Source: a virus. From it: DNA of 34,155 bases. The stretch is from the IMG/VR virus record IMGVR_UViG_3300042328_002602, positions 1-34,155 of that record, one strand, 5' to 3'. This document shows positions 8,213 through 16,746 of this stretch, in pieces; position 1 is the stretch's first letter; every line of letters starts with the position of its first letter. A program made the translations under genes and the position numbers. A model generated the notes under the pieces. The model searched no databases and was not told the DNA's origin. It saw only the letters and a program-made list of their open reading frames with translations.

Positions 8213-8240
8213 TTGACAAAATGAAGATTCTACTTATTAT
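8213..8240 (+). promoter_or_regulatory. Sigma70-type promoter for the plus glycan operon
   Basis: On the plus strand TTGACA (8213-8218) is followed after 16 bases by TATTAT (8235-8240), the same boxes and spacing as the divergent minus promoter. The start point would be near 8247, leaving a leader of about 35 bases before the ATG at 8283. The two -35 boxes lie 24 bases apart, so a single regulator could control both arms. Confidence 0.55.
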
Positions 8241-8282
8241 TGGTGCAGACGGGGTGGATATAATCTCTTGAGTCTGATAATA

Positions 8283-9941
8283 ATGATAAACTCTACTATA
8301 GTAACAGGGATATGGGATCTTAGTAGAGATTCTCTAGGTGATGGCTGGGGAAGATCTTTCGATCATTATATAGATAATTTCACTAATCTGCTTAAAAATT
8401 TACCAAGCGATGTTCCTTTGATAGTTTTTATAGATAAAAATCATGAAAACTTAGTTTATCAATATAGGAATAAGGAAAATACCAGAGTTTATTATCATTC
8501 AAAAGAAGAATTTAAAGGTAATTTTTTTCCATTTTTTGATAAAATTCAACAAATAAGACAAAAAGAAGACTGGCTAAATCAAGTTGGGTGGTTAAGGGAT
8601 AGTACTCAGGCTAGATTAGAGTATTATAATCCTATGGTAATGAGCAAGTTATTTCTGCTTCATAATGCAAAGATATTTAATCCGTTCAATACCGAGTATA
8701 TTTTTTGGCTTGATGGAGGAATAACAAATACTGTTCATGCCGGATATTTTAGCCATGATAAGGTGCTTCATAAATTAGAAAATGTTGTTAAAAAATTCTT
8801 ATTTATTTGTTTTCCATATGAAACCACAACAGAAATACATGGATTTAATATTCATCATATGAATAAAATTTGCGATAACAATGTTAATAGGGTTGCTAGG
8901 GGCGGTTTTTTTGGAGGCCATATAGATTATATATCATCAGCTAATAATCTATACTATTCATTACTTAATGATACTTTATCACAAGATCTTATGGGAACAG
9001 AAGAAAGTATTTTTACTATAATGACATATAAAGATCCCGATATATATCATCATGAAATGATAGAGAGTAATGGTTTAATAAATACTTTTTTTGAAAAATT
9101 AAAAAATGATAATACCAATATACAAATAGAAGAGAAAACAAAAAATCGTAAACAACATAGTAATCAAAACATAAAACTATACATCAATGCTTTTAATTCT
9201 CCAGAACAACTGGAAATGGTTTTACAAAGTTTTAAAGACTATGATAATGATTTTATATATAAAACAGATAAGGTATTATTAAATAATTCTACAAAATCTG
9301 AATTATTTTCTAAATATGATGAGATATGCTCTAAATACAACTTTTCAGAACATCTAAAATACGGCAATAAAGGTGTTTGTGGATCTAGACAGTTTGCTGC
9401 TGAACATTTTTCTGATTCTGGTTCTAAGTATATGATTTTTTTCGAAGACGATATGCTTTTGGATTTGAATAATAATTGTAGTTTTGGATTTAATAAAAAT
9501 ATAAGTAACTTATTTAATCGTGTTATTAAGATAATGAAAATAGAAGAATATGATTTTCTTAAATTTAGTTTTAGTGAATTTTATGGCCATAATGGAGATC
9601 AGTGGAGTTGGCATAATGTGCCAAGCGAATTAAAGTTAAAGTATTTTGGTCGAATACAAAAAAAACCACTAACTAAATTTACTCATATCAAAAGTATCGA
9701 TGGACTACCTTATGCTGAAGGAGAGATTTACTACAGCAATTGGCCACATATTATAGATCAGGAAGGTAATCAAAAATGCTTTCTTGACGTTAAGTGGGAT
9801 CATCCTTTTGAGCAAACATGGATGAGTCATATATATACATTAACAGTAGAAAATAAAATCAAACCAGCTATTTTATTGGCAAGTCCTATAACACATAACA
9901 GAGTTCATTTTTATAATCATAATGAAAGAAGAGAAAATTAA
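8283..9941 (+). CDS. Two-domain glycosyltransferase: HtrL/YibB-like plus GT-A domain
   Basis: A 552-residue protein from the ATG at 8283 (an in-frame TTG at 8268 is less likely). The first half, about 1-270, follows the HtrL/YibB (WlaTC-like) pattern: IVTGIWDLSRDSLGDGWGRS, VFIDKN, then YNPMVMSKLFLLHNA and YIFWLDGGITN with the acidic metal motif, and ARGGFFGGH. The second half starts near 300 with IKLYINAFNSPEQLEMVL, has KGVCGSRQFAAEHF, and the acidic cluster MIFFEDDMLLD as DxD equivalent. HtrL relatives act in lipooligosaccharide assembly. Two catalytic sites in one chain suggest successive sugar additions. It heads the plus operon, overlapping the next start by one base (TAATG). Confidence 0.75.
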   Translation: MINSTIVTGIWDLSRDSLGDGWGRSFDHYIDNFTNLLKNLPSDVPLIVFIDKNHENLVYQYRNKENTRVYYHSKEEFKGNFFPFFDKIQQIRQKEDWLNQVGWLRDSTQARLEYYNPMVMSKLFLLHNAKIFNPFNTEYIFWLDGGITNTVHAGYFSHDKVLHKLENVVKKFLFICFPYETTTEIHGFNIHHMNKICDNNVNRVARGGFFGGHIDYISSANNLYYSLLNDTLSQDLMGTEESIFTIMTYKDPDIYHHEMIESNGLINTFFEKLKNDNTNIQIEEKTKNRKQHSNQNIKLYINAFNSPEQLEMVLQSFKDYDNDFIYKTDKVLLNNSTKSELFSKYDEICSKYNFSEHLKYGNKGVCGSRQFAAEHFSDSGSKYMIFFEDDMLLDLNNNCSFGFNKNISNLFNRVIKIMKIEEYDFLKFSFSEFYGHNGDQWSWHNVPSELKLKYFGRIQKKPLTKFTHIKSIDGLPYAEGEIYYSNWPHIIDQEGNQKCFLDVKWDHPFEQTWMSHIYTLTVENKIKPAILLASPITHNRVHFYNHNERREN

Positions 9942-10588
9942 TGTATGACCAAGAACTAGCTGATAGATTTATTAAAAATAATTCTGTTGTGCATTTTGAT
10001 AAAAAATCTTCAGACAATGATCTTTATCCGTATCTAGACTATTGTTTATCCAATTCATCAAAATCTCAAGACTATTTATTTATGGAGCTTGGGGTTTTTA
10101 CAGGAAATACCTTTAATTGTATACGCTCTTCGCTACCAAATAATATTAAGTTATATGGATTTGATACATTTACTGGATTACCGGAAGACTGGATGATTAA
10201 TGATAGAGATATATTATATGCAAAAGGAACATTTTCTTTAGATTATGTACCAAATAATACATATAATACAGAATTTATAGTTGGAAATATAGAAGATACA
10301 ATAGAACAATTTCTCAAAACTAATAATAAAAAAATTTCTTTTGTGCATTTTGATATGGATTTATACAGACCGACATTTTTTGCTTTGAAACAAATGCACA
10401 GTTATTTTTTAAATGGGGCTGTTTTAGTATTCGACGATTTTTACAATTTACCTGGATGGGAAAATTATTCATTTAAAGCTCTTTTAGATTATGTAAATTT
10501 ATACAATATTGAGTTTGAACCATTATCAACAGTAGGCTGGCGCGATGGATGGGCTTCTGCTGCTATTAAAATAATAAACAGGATATAA
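9941..10588 (+). CDS. TylF/macrocin O-methyltransferase-like protein
   Basis: A 215-residue SAM-dependent methyltransferase. YLFMELGVFTGNTF is motif I for S-adenosylmethionine, LYGFDTFTGLPEDW is the very characteristic block of the TylF/macrocin O-methyltransferase group, and VHFDMDLYRPTFFAL with VLVFDDFYNLPGW supply the aspartates that bind a divalent metal near the acceptor hydroxyl. TylF methylates a deoxysugar on a macrolide; relatives in surface-glycan loci methylate sugar hydroxyls. It overlaps the first plus gene by one base and ends 4 bases before the next ATG. Substrate unknown, family assignment firm. Confidence 0.85.
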   Translation: MYDQELADRFIKNNSVVHFDKKSSDNDLYPYLDYCLSNSSKSQDYLFMELGVFTGNTFNCIRSSLPNNIKLYGFDTFTGLPEDWMINDRDILYAKGTFSLDYVPNNTYNTEFIVGNIEDTIEQFLKTNNKKISFVHFDMDLYRPTFFALKQMHSYFLNGAVLVFDDFYNLPGWENYSFKALLDYVNLYNIEFEPLSTVGWRDGWASAAIKIINRI

Positions 10589-10592
10589 AATA

Positions 10593-11867
10593 ATGAAAAA
10601 TAAAAAATCAAAAAATAATACTATATTTATACAGATAGCTTCTTATAGAGATCCTCAGTTATTGCCTACACTAAAAGATATGCTTAACAAAGCAAAATAT
10701 CCAGAAAATCTAAGAGTAGGAATCTGTTGGCAACATGCGGAACAAGATTCTTGGGATAAATTAGACGATTATATAAATGATCCAAGATTTAAAATATTAA
10801 ATATTCCATATAATGAGAGTCAAGGAGTTTGTTGGGCAAGAAATATGGTTCAATCTCTGTATGATGGAGAAAAATATACACTACAACTTGATAGCCATCA
10901 TAGATTTGTAGAAAATTGGGATAGTGAATTAATTGATATGTTAAAAGATTTACAAAAAGAAGGACATAAAAAACCATTAATTACATCATATATTCCTAGT
11001 TTTGATCCGGATAATGATCCTGGCGCCCGTATTCAAGAGCCTTGGAAAATGAATTTTGACAGATTTATACCAGAAGGGGCCGTATTCTTTTTGCCTGCAT
11101 CATTTGATATTTGGGACGATAAGACTAAACCATTACCTGGTAGATTTTATAGTGCTCATTTTGCATTTACTGTTGGAGAATTTTGCAAAGAGGTTCCTCA
11201 TGATCCTAATTATTATTTTCATGGTGAAGAAATAAATATTGCAGTTAGAGCTTTTACTCATGGTTATGATATATTTCATCCACACAAGGTCTTGGTTTGG
11301 CATGAATATACAAGAAAAGGACGCACAAAACAATGGGATGATGATAAAGTTTGGGGCGATAGAAACTCTAAGAGCCATCTTAGAAATAGAAAATTATTTG
11401 GTATGGACGGCGAAATAAATGATATAGATTTTGGACCATATGGTTTTGGTAAAATTAGATCTCTTGAAGACTATGAACTATATTCTGGATTATGTTTTAG
11501 TAAAAGAGGTATCACGCAGAGGGTACAAGATCATAAGCCACCGCCTGATCCAGAATTATCTAATTTATCTCATAAAGAATTTCAAACTCATTTAATGAGT
11601 ATATTTAAACACTGTATTGATATTCAATATGGTCAAGTTCCAGAAAGTGATTATGATTTTTGGGCAGTTGCTTTTAAAGATAATCAAGGTGAAGATATTT
11701 TCAGAAAAGATGCAGATAAAGATGAAATTCTAAGAGTAAAAAATGATCCTGATGGATACTGTAAAATATGGAGAGAATTTCAAACAAGTGTCAAACCGAC
11801 TAGTTGGATAGTTTGGCCTCATAGTATTAGTAAAGGATGGGCGGAACCCATAATTGGATATTTATGA
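10593..11867 (+). CDS. GlcNAc-transferase-like protein (GT60, PF11397 type)
   Basis: A 424-residue protein matching the GlcNAc family (PF11397), whose best-studied member is the Skp1 hydroxyproline GlcNAc-transferase. The start IFIQIASYRDPQLLPTLKDM is the family's most recognisable block. QGVCWARNMVQSLYDGEKYT and LQLDSHHRFVENWD follow, with the DSHHRF acidic/histidine site corresponding to DxD. Later FFLPASF, HFAFTVGEFCKEVPHDPNYY, FHGEEINIAVRAFTHGYD and HPHKVLVWHEY fit the family core. The final 130 residues are less conserved and may form a separate domain. A GGATAT-type weak ribosome site precedes ATG. Its stop overlaps the next ATG (ATGA). Likely a cytoplasmic transferase that adds N-acetylglucosamine to a protein or glycan. 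Confidence 0.85.
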   Translation: MKNKKSKNNTIFIQIASYRDPQLLPTLKDMLNKAKYPENLRVGICWQHAEQDSWDKLDDYINDPRFKILNIPYNESQGVCWARNMVQSLYDGEKYTLQLDSHHRFVENWDSELIDMLKDLQKEGHKKPLITSYIPSFDPDNDPGARIQEPWKMNFDRFIPEGAVFFLPASFDIWDDKTKPLPGRFYSAHFAFTVGEFCKEVPHDPNYYFHGEEINIAVRAFTHGYDIFHPHKVLVWHEYTRKGRTKQWDDDKVWGDRNSKSHLRNRKLFGMDGEINDIDFGPYGFGKIRSLEDYELYSGLCFSKRGITQRVQDHKPPPDPELSNLSHKEFQTHLMSIFKHCIDIQYGQVPESDYDFWAVAFKDNQGEDIFRKDADKDEILRVKNDPDGYCKIWREFQTSVKPTSWIVWPHSISKGWAEPIIGYL

Positions 11868-12694
11868 AAAAAATAAAATTTATAGATGAAAATCTAATAG
11901 GTCAAAATAATTTATCTAGATATATTAACTACGAAACTGGATGGTCTAGAGATTGCAATGACTATGATATTGCCATCTATACAGATAGATTATGTTTTTT
12001 AGATAATATAGATTCTACAAAAGAAAATTACGCATGGATTATTGAGCCGCCTATAGTCAATGGCGATAATTATATAAAAATTACTAAACCAGAATTTTTT
12101 AATAAATTCAAATTAGTTTTTTCATATAATAAATGGTTGGACGAAAGAATTCCAAATTTTCAATTTGTGCCTCACGGAGGAACTTGGCTAAGAGAACAAG
12201 ATATTGATATATATCTAAAAAATAAAATGTGTAGTATGATTTTTTCTGATAAACAGTGGAATGCTGGACATAGATTAAGATCAGTAGTATACGAAAATTT
12301 AAAAAATAAATCTTTTATTGATTTCTTTGGATCTGGCGTTAATAATCCTATAGAGTTTAAGGTTGATGCTCTAAAAGATTATATGTTTTCTATTACTATG
12401 GAAAATGAAGGTCCACAACATCTATTTTCTCCAGATACTGATTATTTTAGTGAAAAACTACTAGATTGTTTTTTAACTGGAACCATACCAATTTATTATG
12501 GAAATAAATCAATAATAAATTATTTTGATATAAATGGAATAATACTATTTGAAGATTCATCGTCTATAGACTCTATAATAAATAATCTATCGAAAGAATT
12601 ATATTTATCAAAAATACAGTCAATAAAAAATAATTTTGCAATAGCTCACACATATATGCACCCAGAAAAAATTATAAACATCTATGCACAATAA
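11864..12694 (+). CDS. GT10 fucosyltransferase-like protein
   Basis: I start at the ATG at 11864, which overlaps the upstream stop (ATGA), instead of an earlier in-frame ATG at 11837. The product of 276 residues contains the GT10 C-terminal signature: SITMENEGPQHLFSPD, then DYFSEKLLDCFLTGTIPIYY and G with the trailing NK. In alpha-1,3/4-fucosyltransferases this region binds GDP-fucose, with the asparagine, glutamate and lysine conserved. The first part (residues 1-120, including FVPHGGTWL) is unlike eukaryotic stems, as in bacterial and phage members. It overlaps the next gene by 11 bases. It probably transfers a deoxysugar such as fucose, but donor specificity is inferred. Confidence 0.75.
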   Translation: MKKIKFIDENLIGQNNLSRYINYETGWSRDCNDYDIAIYTDRLCFLDNIDSTKENYAWIIEPPIVNGDNYIKITKPEFFNKFKLVFSYNKWLDERIPNFQFVPHGGTWLREQDIDIYLKNKMCSMIFSDKQWNAGHRLRSVVYENLKNKSFIDFFGSGVNNPIEFKVDALKDYMFSITMENEGPQHLFSPDTDYFSEKLLDCFLTGTIPIYYGNKSIINYFDINGIILFEDSSSIDSIINNLSKELYLSKIQSIKNNFAIAHTYMHPEKIINIYAQ

Positions 12695-13469
12695 TATTAT
12701 TATAACAGGAGCTAATAGTCCATATTTTATATCGCTTCTTACTCTTATAAATAGCATACATAAATATAGTTATAATATAATAGATGCTATTATTGTATAT
12801 GATTTTGGTCTCGATTCATCAGAGATACAAAGATTAAGATCTTATAAAAAAGTAGTAGTAAAAAATATTTCTGAAAATTTTGATATCTATGAGTCTATAT
12901 CTACAGTTAAAACAAAATGTCATTTTTTAAAAATGTTTACTCTTTTTGATTCGATAGCATCGGCTAAAAAAGTTTTATGGTTGGACGCCGGAGCCTGTGC
13001 CTTAGATTCTATACAATCAATTTTTGATATTATTGATAAAGAAGACATATTTTTAGTTGGAGATGTTCATTTAAATAAAAACTATACTCATCAAAAATGT
13101 ATAGATATTATGAAAGCCACAGAAGATGAACTAAATGATAAGCAGTTGTGGTCTGGGCTTGTTGGGTTTAAAACAGATGGTGTCTATACACCTTTAATTA
13201 AAGAAGCATGGGGCTATTCTCAAGTGGAAGGGTGTATTGATGGGTATGAAAGCAACCATAGACACGATCAAAGCGTCCTGTCTATTCTAGCATCAAGATA
13301 TAAATGTAAAAGATACGATATAGATAGATATGGATATTGGACAGATATTAATAGAAATTTAGAAAAAGCTTTAGAAAATAATAGTATAATTTTTGCGCAT
13401 AGAAAAGGATATACCAATCATAATGATTTAATTATTGATTATGTGTGTAAAAAATATGAAAACTATTAA
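12684..13469 (+). CDS. DUF1647-like GT-A glycosyltransferase
   Basis: A 261-residue GT-A-type protein. IIITGANSPYFISLLTLINS is the opening strand and helix, and IIDAIIVYDFGLDSSEIQRL is the block I associate with DUF1647-like transferases. VLWLDAGACALDS holds a single acidic residue in place of a full DxD, as in related transferases with WLDAG. LWSGLVGFKTD, then NHRHDQSVLSILA are core elements, the final HDQS matching the donor loop of this group. It starts inside the end of the GT10-like gene (11-base overlap) and runs 14 bases into the next one. Likely a sugar transferase of unknown donor. Confidence 0.7.
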   Translation: MHNNIIITGANSPYFISLLTLINSIHKYSYNIIDAIIVYDFGLDSSEIQRLRSYKKVVVKNISENFDIYESISTVKTKCHFLKMFTLFDSIASAKKVLWLDAGACALDSIQSIFDIIDKEDIFLVGDVHLNKNYTHQKCIDIMKATEDELNDKQLWSGLVGFKTDGVYTPLIKEAWGYSQVEGCIDGYESNHRHDQSVLSILASRYKCKRYDIDRYGYWTDINRNLEKALENNSIIFAHRKGYTNHNDLIIDYVCKKYENY

Positions 13470-14184
13470 AGATATTCCAAAATTTGTTATTAATTTAGAT
13501 CGTAGACAAGATAGATTACATTCTTTTGATAAAGAAATGAGATATATTGGTTGGAAATATCATAGGTTCTCTGGTATTGATACCAATAGCTATATTGGAT
13601 GTGCGCAATCCCATCAAAAATTATCCTCAATAATTCTTGAAGAAAATTATGATTATGCAATGGTAATGGAAGACGACATTAGTTTCATGCCATATGCTAA
13701 AGAATTACTAGATAATATTGATAATGAATTATTTAATACTAATTTAGATTGGGATATTTTTCACCTTGCGCCTTCTATACATAGGCCATTAAATCAATAT
13801 AATAAATATCTTCTTGATTTAACTAATGTTCCTGAAAAAGATCCTACAAAACATAGAGGAATATTTGGTACTAGTGGATTTATTTTAACAAAAAAAGCAT
13901 GTGAATATATAATTGAATGGGATACTAATAAATTTGTACATAATTCTCATCAACAAATGGCTATTGATGAATATTTTGATAAAATAATATATCCCAATAC
14001 TAAAAGCTTTTGTGGAATATTACCTATAGTAGTACAAAGACCAGATTTTTCAGATATCAATAAAACATATGACACTAATCATTATCTTATGACATATAAC
14101 TGGAATGTATACTGTCCTATAAAACTAGAATCACGAATGCTTGATTACGATCTATGTCAATCTCTTAAAAACTATGAAAACTAA
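13456..14184 (+). CDS. GT25-like glycosyltransferase
   Basis: The start is taken at the ATG at 13456 (MKTIKDIPK), as the residues before it are not family-like; it overlaps the end of the previous gene by 14 bases. The 242-residue product begins PKFVINLDRRQDRLHSF, the hallmark strand and arginine-rich loop of GT25 (LPS galactosyltransferase-like). Then FSGIDTNSYIGCAQSHQKLS and YAMVMEDDISFMPYAKELL give the EDD acidic motif that binds Mn and UDP-sugar. GIFGTSGFILTKKACEYII is the conserved glycine loop, and QQMAIDEYFD the catalytic helix. These enzymes add galactose or glucose to LPS or collagen. The gene overlaps the next by 11 bases. Confidence 0.8.
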   Translation: MKTIKDIPKFVINLDRRQDRLHSFDKEMRYIGWKYHRFSGIDTNSYIGCAQSHQKLSSIILEENYDYAMVMEDDISFMPYAKELLDNIDNELFNTNLDWDIFHLAPSIHRPLNQYNKYLLDLTNVPEKDPTKHRGIFGTSGFILTKKACEYIIEWDTNKFVHNSHQQMAIDEYFDKIIYPNTKSFCGILPIVVQRPDFSDINKTYDTNHYLMTYNWNVYCPIKLESRMLDYDLCQSLKNYEN

Positions 14185-15058
14185 GATAGTATCTGCAATA
14201 TATTTTGATCTTTATGGAACATCTCTTGGTGGTCGTCCAGGACGTAATGATCATTATTTATATAGCTTAAATAGCATCATGAATATTAGTAATGCAGAAT
14301 TTATAGTATATACTAATGATAAAAATAAAATTGATACTTTTTATCAAGAGTTTTATCCAGATAAAGTTGATAGATTATCTACTATAGAATACGATTTATA
14401 TAATACGGAATATTCTAGTAAAATAAATAAAATTAAAGATATAGAATCAACTAAACAGTCAGTAAGATGCATTGAATTACAATATTCAAAATTATCTTGG
14501 ATTAAATTAAATGCTCATGATTGCGATTATATATACTGGATTGATGCTGGGTTATGCTATAGCGGATTAATTCCAGATAAATATTTAAATATTCATACTG
14601 GTAAATATTTTGATAGTTATTATGGATCTAATATATTTACAAATGAACTATTAAATAATTTAAATAACTATACAAATAATCAAGTTTTTGTATGCGCAAA
14701 AGAAAATAGAGATTTTTATTGGGATTCCTCTATTCCTTGCAAATATTTTATTGATGATTGTCAATCATGCTATCATATTATTGGTGGTTTATTTGGAGGA
14801 TATCTATCATCTATAAATTATATATGTGATAAATTTAGTATTTTAACTAATACTTTATTAGATAATGAGCCTGTTTTATATAGCGAAGAACAAATACTGA
14901 GTTGTTTATTTTTTAGTTATCCAAATTATTTTAAAAATAAAATGTTTCATATATGGTGGCATGAAAATAATATATCAGGAGCGATGCCAAAAGAGGATGG
15001 GTTAGAATTACTTAAAAGAATTAGAAGTTTCTATAAAATTATAGAAGAATTCATATAG
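14174..15058 (+). CDS. HtrL/YibB-like glycosyltransferase
   Basis: I use the ATG at 14174 (MKTKIVSAIYF), preceded by an upstream stop that it overlaps. The 294-residue product has the HtrL/YibB-like pattern: IVSAIYFDLYGTSLGGRPGR, EFIVYTND, then YSKLSWIKLNAHDCDYIYWI with DAGLCYSG as acidic metal site, and HIIGGLFGGYLSSI, SEEQILSCLFF. It is a paralogue in type of the N-terminal domain of the first plus gene. The window's plus operon ends here, tail to tail with a minus-strand protease gene that it overlaps by 8 bases. Likely transfers a sugar in surface-glycan assembly. Confidence 0.75.
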   Translation: MKTKIVSAIYFDLYGTSLGGRPGRNDHYLYSLNSIMNISNAEFIVYTNDKNKIDTFYQEFYPDKVDRLSTIEYDLYNTEYSSKINKIKDIESTKQSVRCIELQYSKLSWIKLNAHDCDYIYWIDAGLCYSGLIPDKYLNIHTGKYFDSYYGSNIFTNELLNNLNNYTNNQVFVCAKENRDFYWDSSIPCKYFIDDCQSCYHIIGGLFGGYLSSINYICDKFSILTNTLLDNEPVLYSEEQILSCLFFSYPNYFKNKMFHIWWHENNISGAMPKEDGLELLKRIRSFYKIIEEFI

Positions 15059-15983
15059 TAGGATACATAATCCCGTAACCTTGATATTGTTTAATATCAC
15101 TATAATTTGGATCATTCAATGGCTTGCATGATCTCTTAAAAACTTCAATATAGTCGTTATAACTAGATAATCTATATTTTTTACTTCTATTATTATAACT
15201 TAATAAGAGAGATGCTAGTCCTACAGCAAATGGATTACTCATGCTGGTTCCGCTCATTTTCGCATATTGTTTATTTGGCGCACACCCCATAATATTATGA
15301 CCAGGAGCTAGAAAATCTAAACTATCTCCACTACACGAAAATGGCGTTCTGCGTAAATTTTCATCTATTGCTCCTATAGCCATAGTATTTTCACATTTAG
15401 CAGGATACATTATATCTGAATTTGGTCCACTATTACCAGCGGCACAAAATATTATCTTTCCTTTATTAACAGCATAATTAATAGCTTTTTCTATATCTGA
15501 ATTTGGTCCACTTGAACCTAGACTCATTGTCATAAAATTAACAATAGATTGATCAGCACTCCAATATATGCCATCTACAATTGAATTAATAGATCCACTA
15601 CCTCTATCATTAAGAACCTTTACTGGTATAATTTTTGTTTGAGGAGCAACACCAACCATGCCATATCCATTATTACAAGCTGCTATTGTAGATGACACAT
15701 GGGTACCATGACCATTTTTATCTATTGGTTTTTCAGATATATTAACAAAATTTTTTCCATCTAATAAATTACTTTGTATGTCTGGATGATCTAAATCGCA
15801 TCCTGTATCTAATACAGCACATACAACACCATCTCCCTGACTATGTGTCCAAAAACTAGGAATATCGAATTTATTAAGTTCCCATCCTAATTCTTGAGGA
15901 TCACTTGGAGACAAGCCATACAGCGGCTCTGTTACATATGGAAGTAATCCTATTTTTGTTTTATTAAACCATTTTTTAAACAT
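15051..15983 (-). CDS. Intracellular-subtilisin-like serine protease (S8)
   Basis: A 310-residue S8 protease with a complete catalytic triad: D59 in VLDTGCDLDHPD, H92 in NGHGTHV and S247 in SGTSMSNP; the oxyanion asparagine is N184 in AAGNSGPNSD. No signal peptide is present. The short N-terminal extension contains LLPYVTEP at 13-20, which resembles the LIPY/F pro-segment of Bacillus intracellular subtilisins that blocks the active site until it is cut. Such enzymes are made as inactive cytoplasmic dimers and activated in starving cells. Here the enzyme could process host or virion proteins. It overlaps the plus-strand gene by 8 bases and has a 1-base gap to the secreted protease gene upstream, suggesting joint translation. 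Family call is very secure. Confidence 0.93.
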   Translation of the reverse strand: MFKKWFNKTKIGLLPYVTEPLYGLSPSDPQELGWELNKFDIPSFWTHSQGDGVVCAVLDTGCDLDHPDIQSNLLDGKNFVNISEKPIDKNGHGTHVSSTIAACNNGYGMVGVAPQTKIIPVKVLNDRGSGSINSIVDGIYWSADQSIVNFMTMSLGSSGPNSDIEKAINYAVNKGKIIFCAAGNSGPNSDIMYPAKCENTMAIGAIDENLRRTPFSCSGDSLDFLAPGHNIMGCAPNKQYAKMSGTSMSNPFAVGLASLLLSYNNRSKKYRLSSYNDYIEVFKRSCKPLNDPNYSDIKQYQGYGIMYPTI

Positions 15984-15984
15984 A

Positions 15985-16746
15985 TTATTTTTCTTTCAAT
16001 AATTCTTGTGTTGTATTTTCTATCCAATCTTTATATACACTAACTCTTGTATGAGCACTGACTGCCCCATACTTTGATTTACCTTTATTAATTTTGTCTT
16101 CTATAACACCAGAATGGATACCAGCAAGATCATTTTCTATAAATAGTCCACCCCCGCTATCTCCGGGAGCAATGATAAACTCCAATTCTGTTTTACCTGT
16201 TTTTACTGATGGAGAACAGAATAATAAATATTCATTAACAGCGTCAATAAAATTAGATCCTGCTCTTTTTTTACTTTCTTTGCTTGGCAATATACCTGTG
16301 ATAAATGTTCCAGTAGAACCATATCCAGCCAAAGAACAAATAGAGCCATTTTCTTGATTATTTTTATATATATCTGGATACCAATCTAATCCTATATCTC
16401 CCGAGACCAAACATACTGCTATATCGTGTCTTCCAAATTTTTCGTAGTCATAATTTTTATGAATTACTATTTTTTTAACTGGTAATAATTTTGTACTAAA
16501 AATTACAACAGCGGTTTTATTATTATGAAATATATGAGCAGCTGTTATAATAATATTATTTTTGTATGCTACTACAGATCCAGAATATGAAGTATCGTCC
16601 TGTTTTCTTCCTATTATTTGACCAATATATGGAAATTTTAAACCATAATTTATGTATTTTTCATCTGGAGTATTAGGATCTATTGTTCCAGAAAAAGATA
16701 AAGTTCCATATATTATTACTAATAGTACCAAAAATATTTTTATCAT
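15985..16746 (-). CDS. Secreted trypsin-like serine protease (S1)
   Basis: A 253-residue protein that starts with a clear signal peptide (lysine at 3, hydrophobic residues 4-18, small residues up to 20). The mature part has the trypsin-like triad: H71 in TAAHIF, D108 in RHDIAV and S197 in GDSGGG. The middle GYGSTGTF and the late LAGIHSGV loop fit the S1 fold. Secreted phage-encoded trypsins are uncommon. It follows the HNH gene, whose coding end covers the first 74 bases of this gene in another frame, and precedes the intracellular subtilisin. The mature protein would act in the periplasm or outside the cell, or be a virion component. Its segment after the signal, GTIDPNTPDEKYINYG, is reminiscent of planctomycete secreted proteases. 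Confidence 0.88.
   Translation of the reverse strand: MIKIFLVLLVIIYGTLSFSGTIDPNTPDEKYINYGLKFPYIGQIIGRKQDDTSYSGSVVAYKNNIIITAAHIFHNNKTAVVIFSTKLLPVKKIVIHKNYDYEKFGRHDIAVCLVSGDIGLDWYPDIYKNNQENGSICSLAGYGSTGTFITGILPSKESKKRAGSNFIDAVNEYLLFCSPSVKTGKTELEFIIAPGDSGGGLFIENDLAGIHSGVIEDKINKGKSKYGAVSAHTRVSVYKDWIENTTQELLKEK

Noticed and set aside
8221-8271. Short plus frame MKILLIIGADGVDIIS starting right after TTGACA
   Set aside because: Only 16 codons, it overlaps the proposed -10 box and would start upstream of the predicted RNA start. It might be a remnant of a lost gene start, but I see nothing further to support it.
16094-16357. Plus-strand frame of 87 codons inside the trypsin-like gene
   Set aside because: It is antisense to a gene with full triad, has no ribosome site and no recognisable product.
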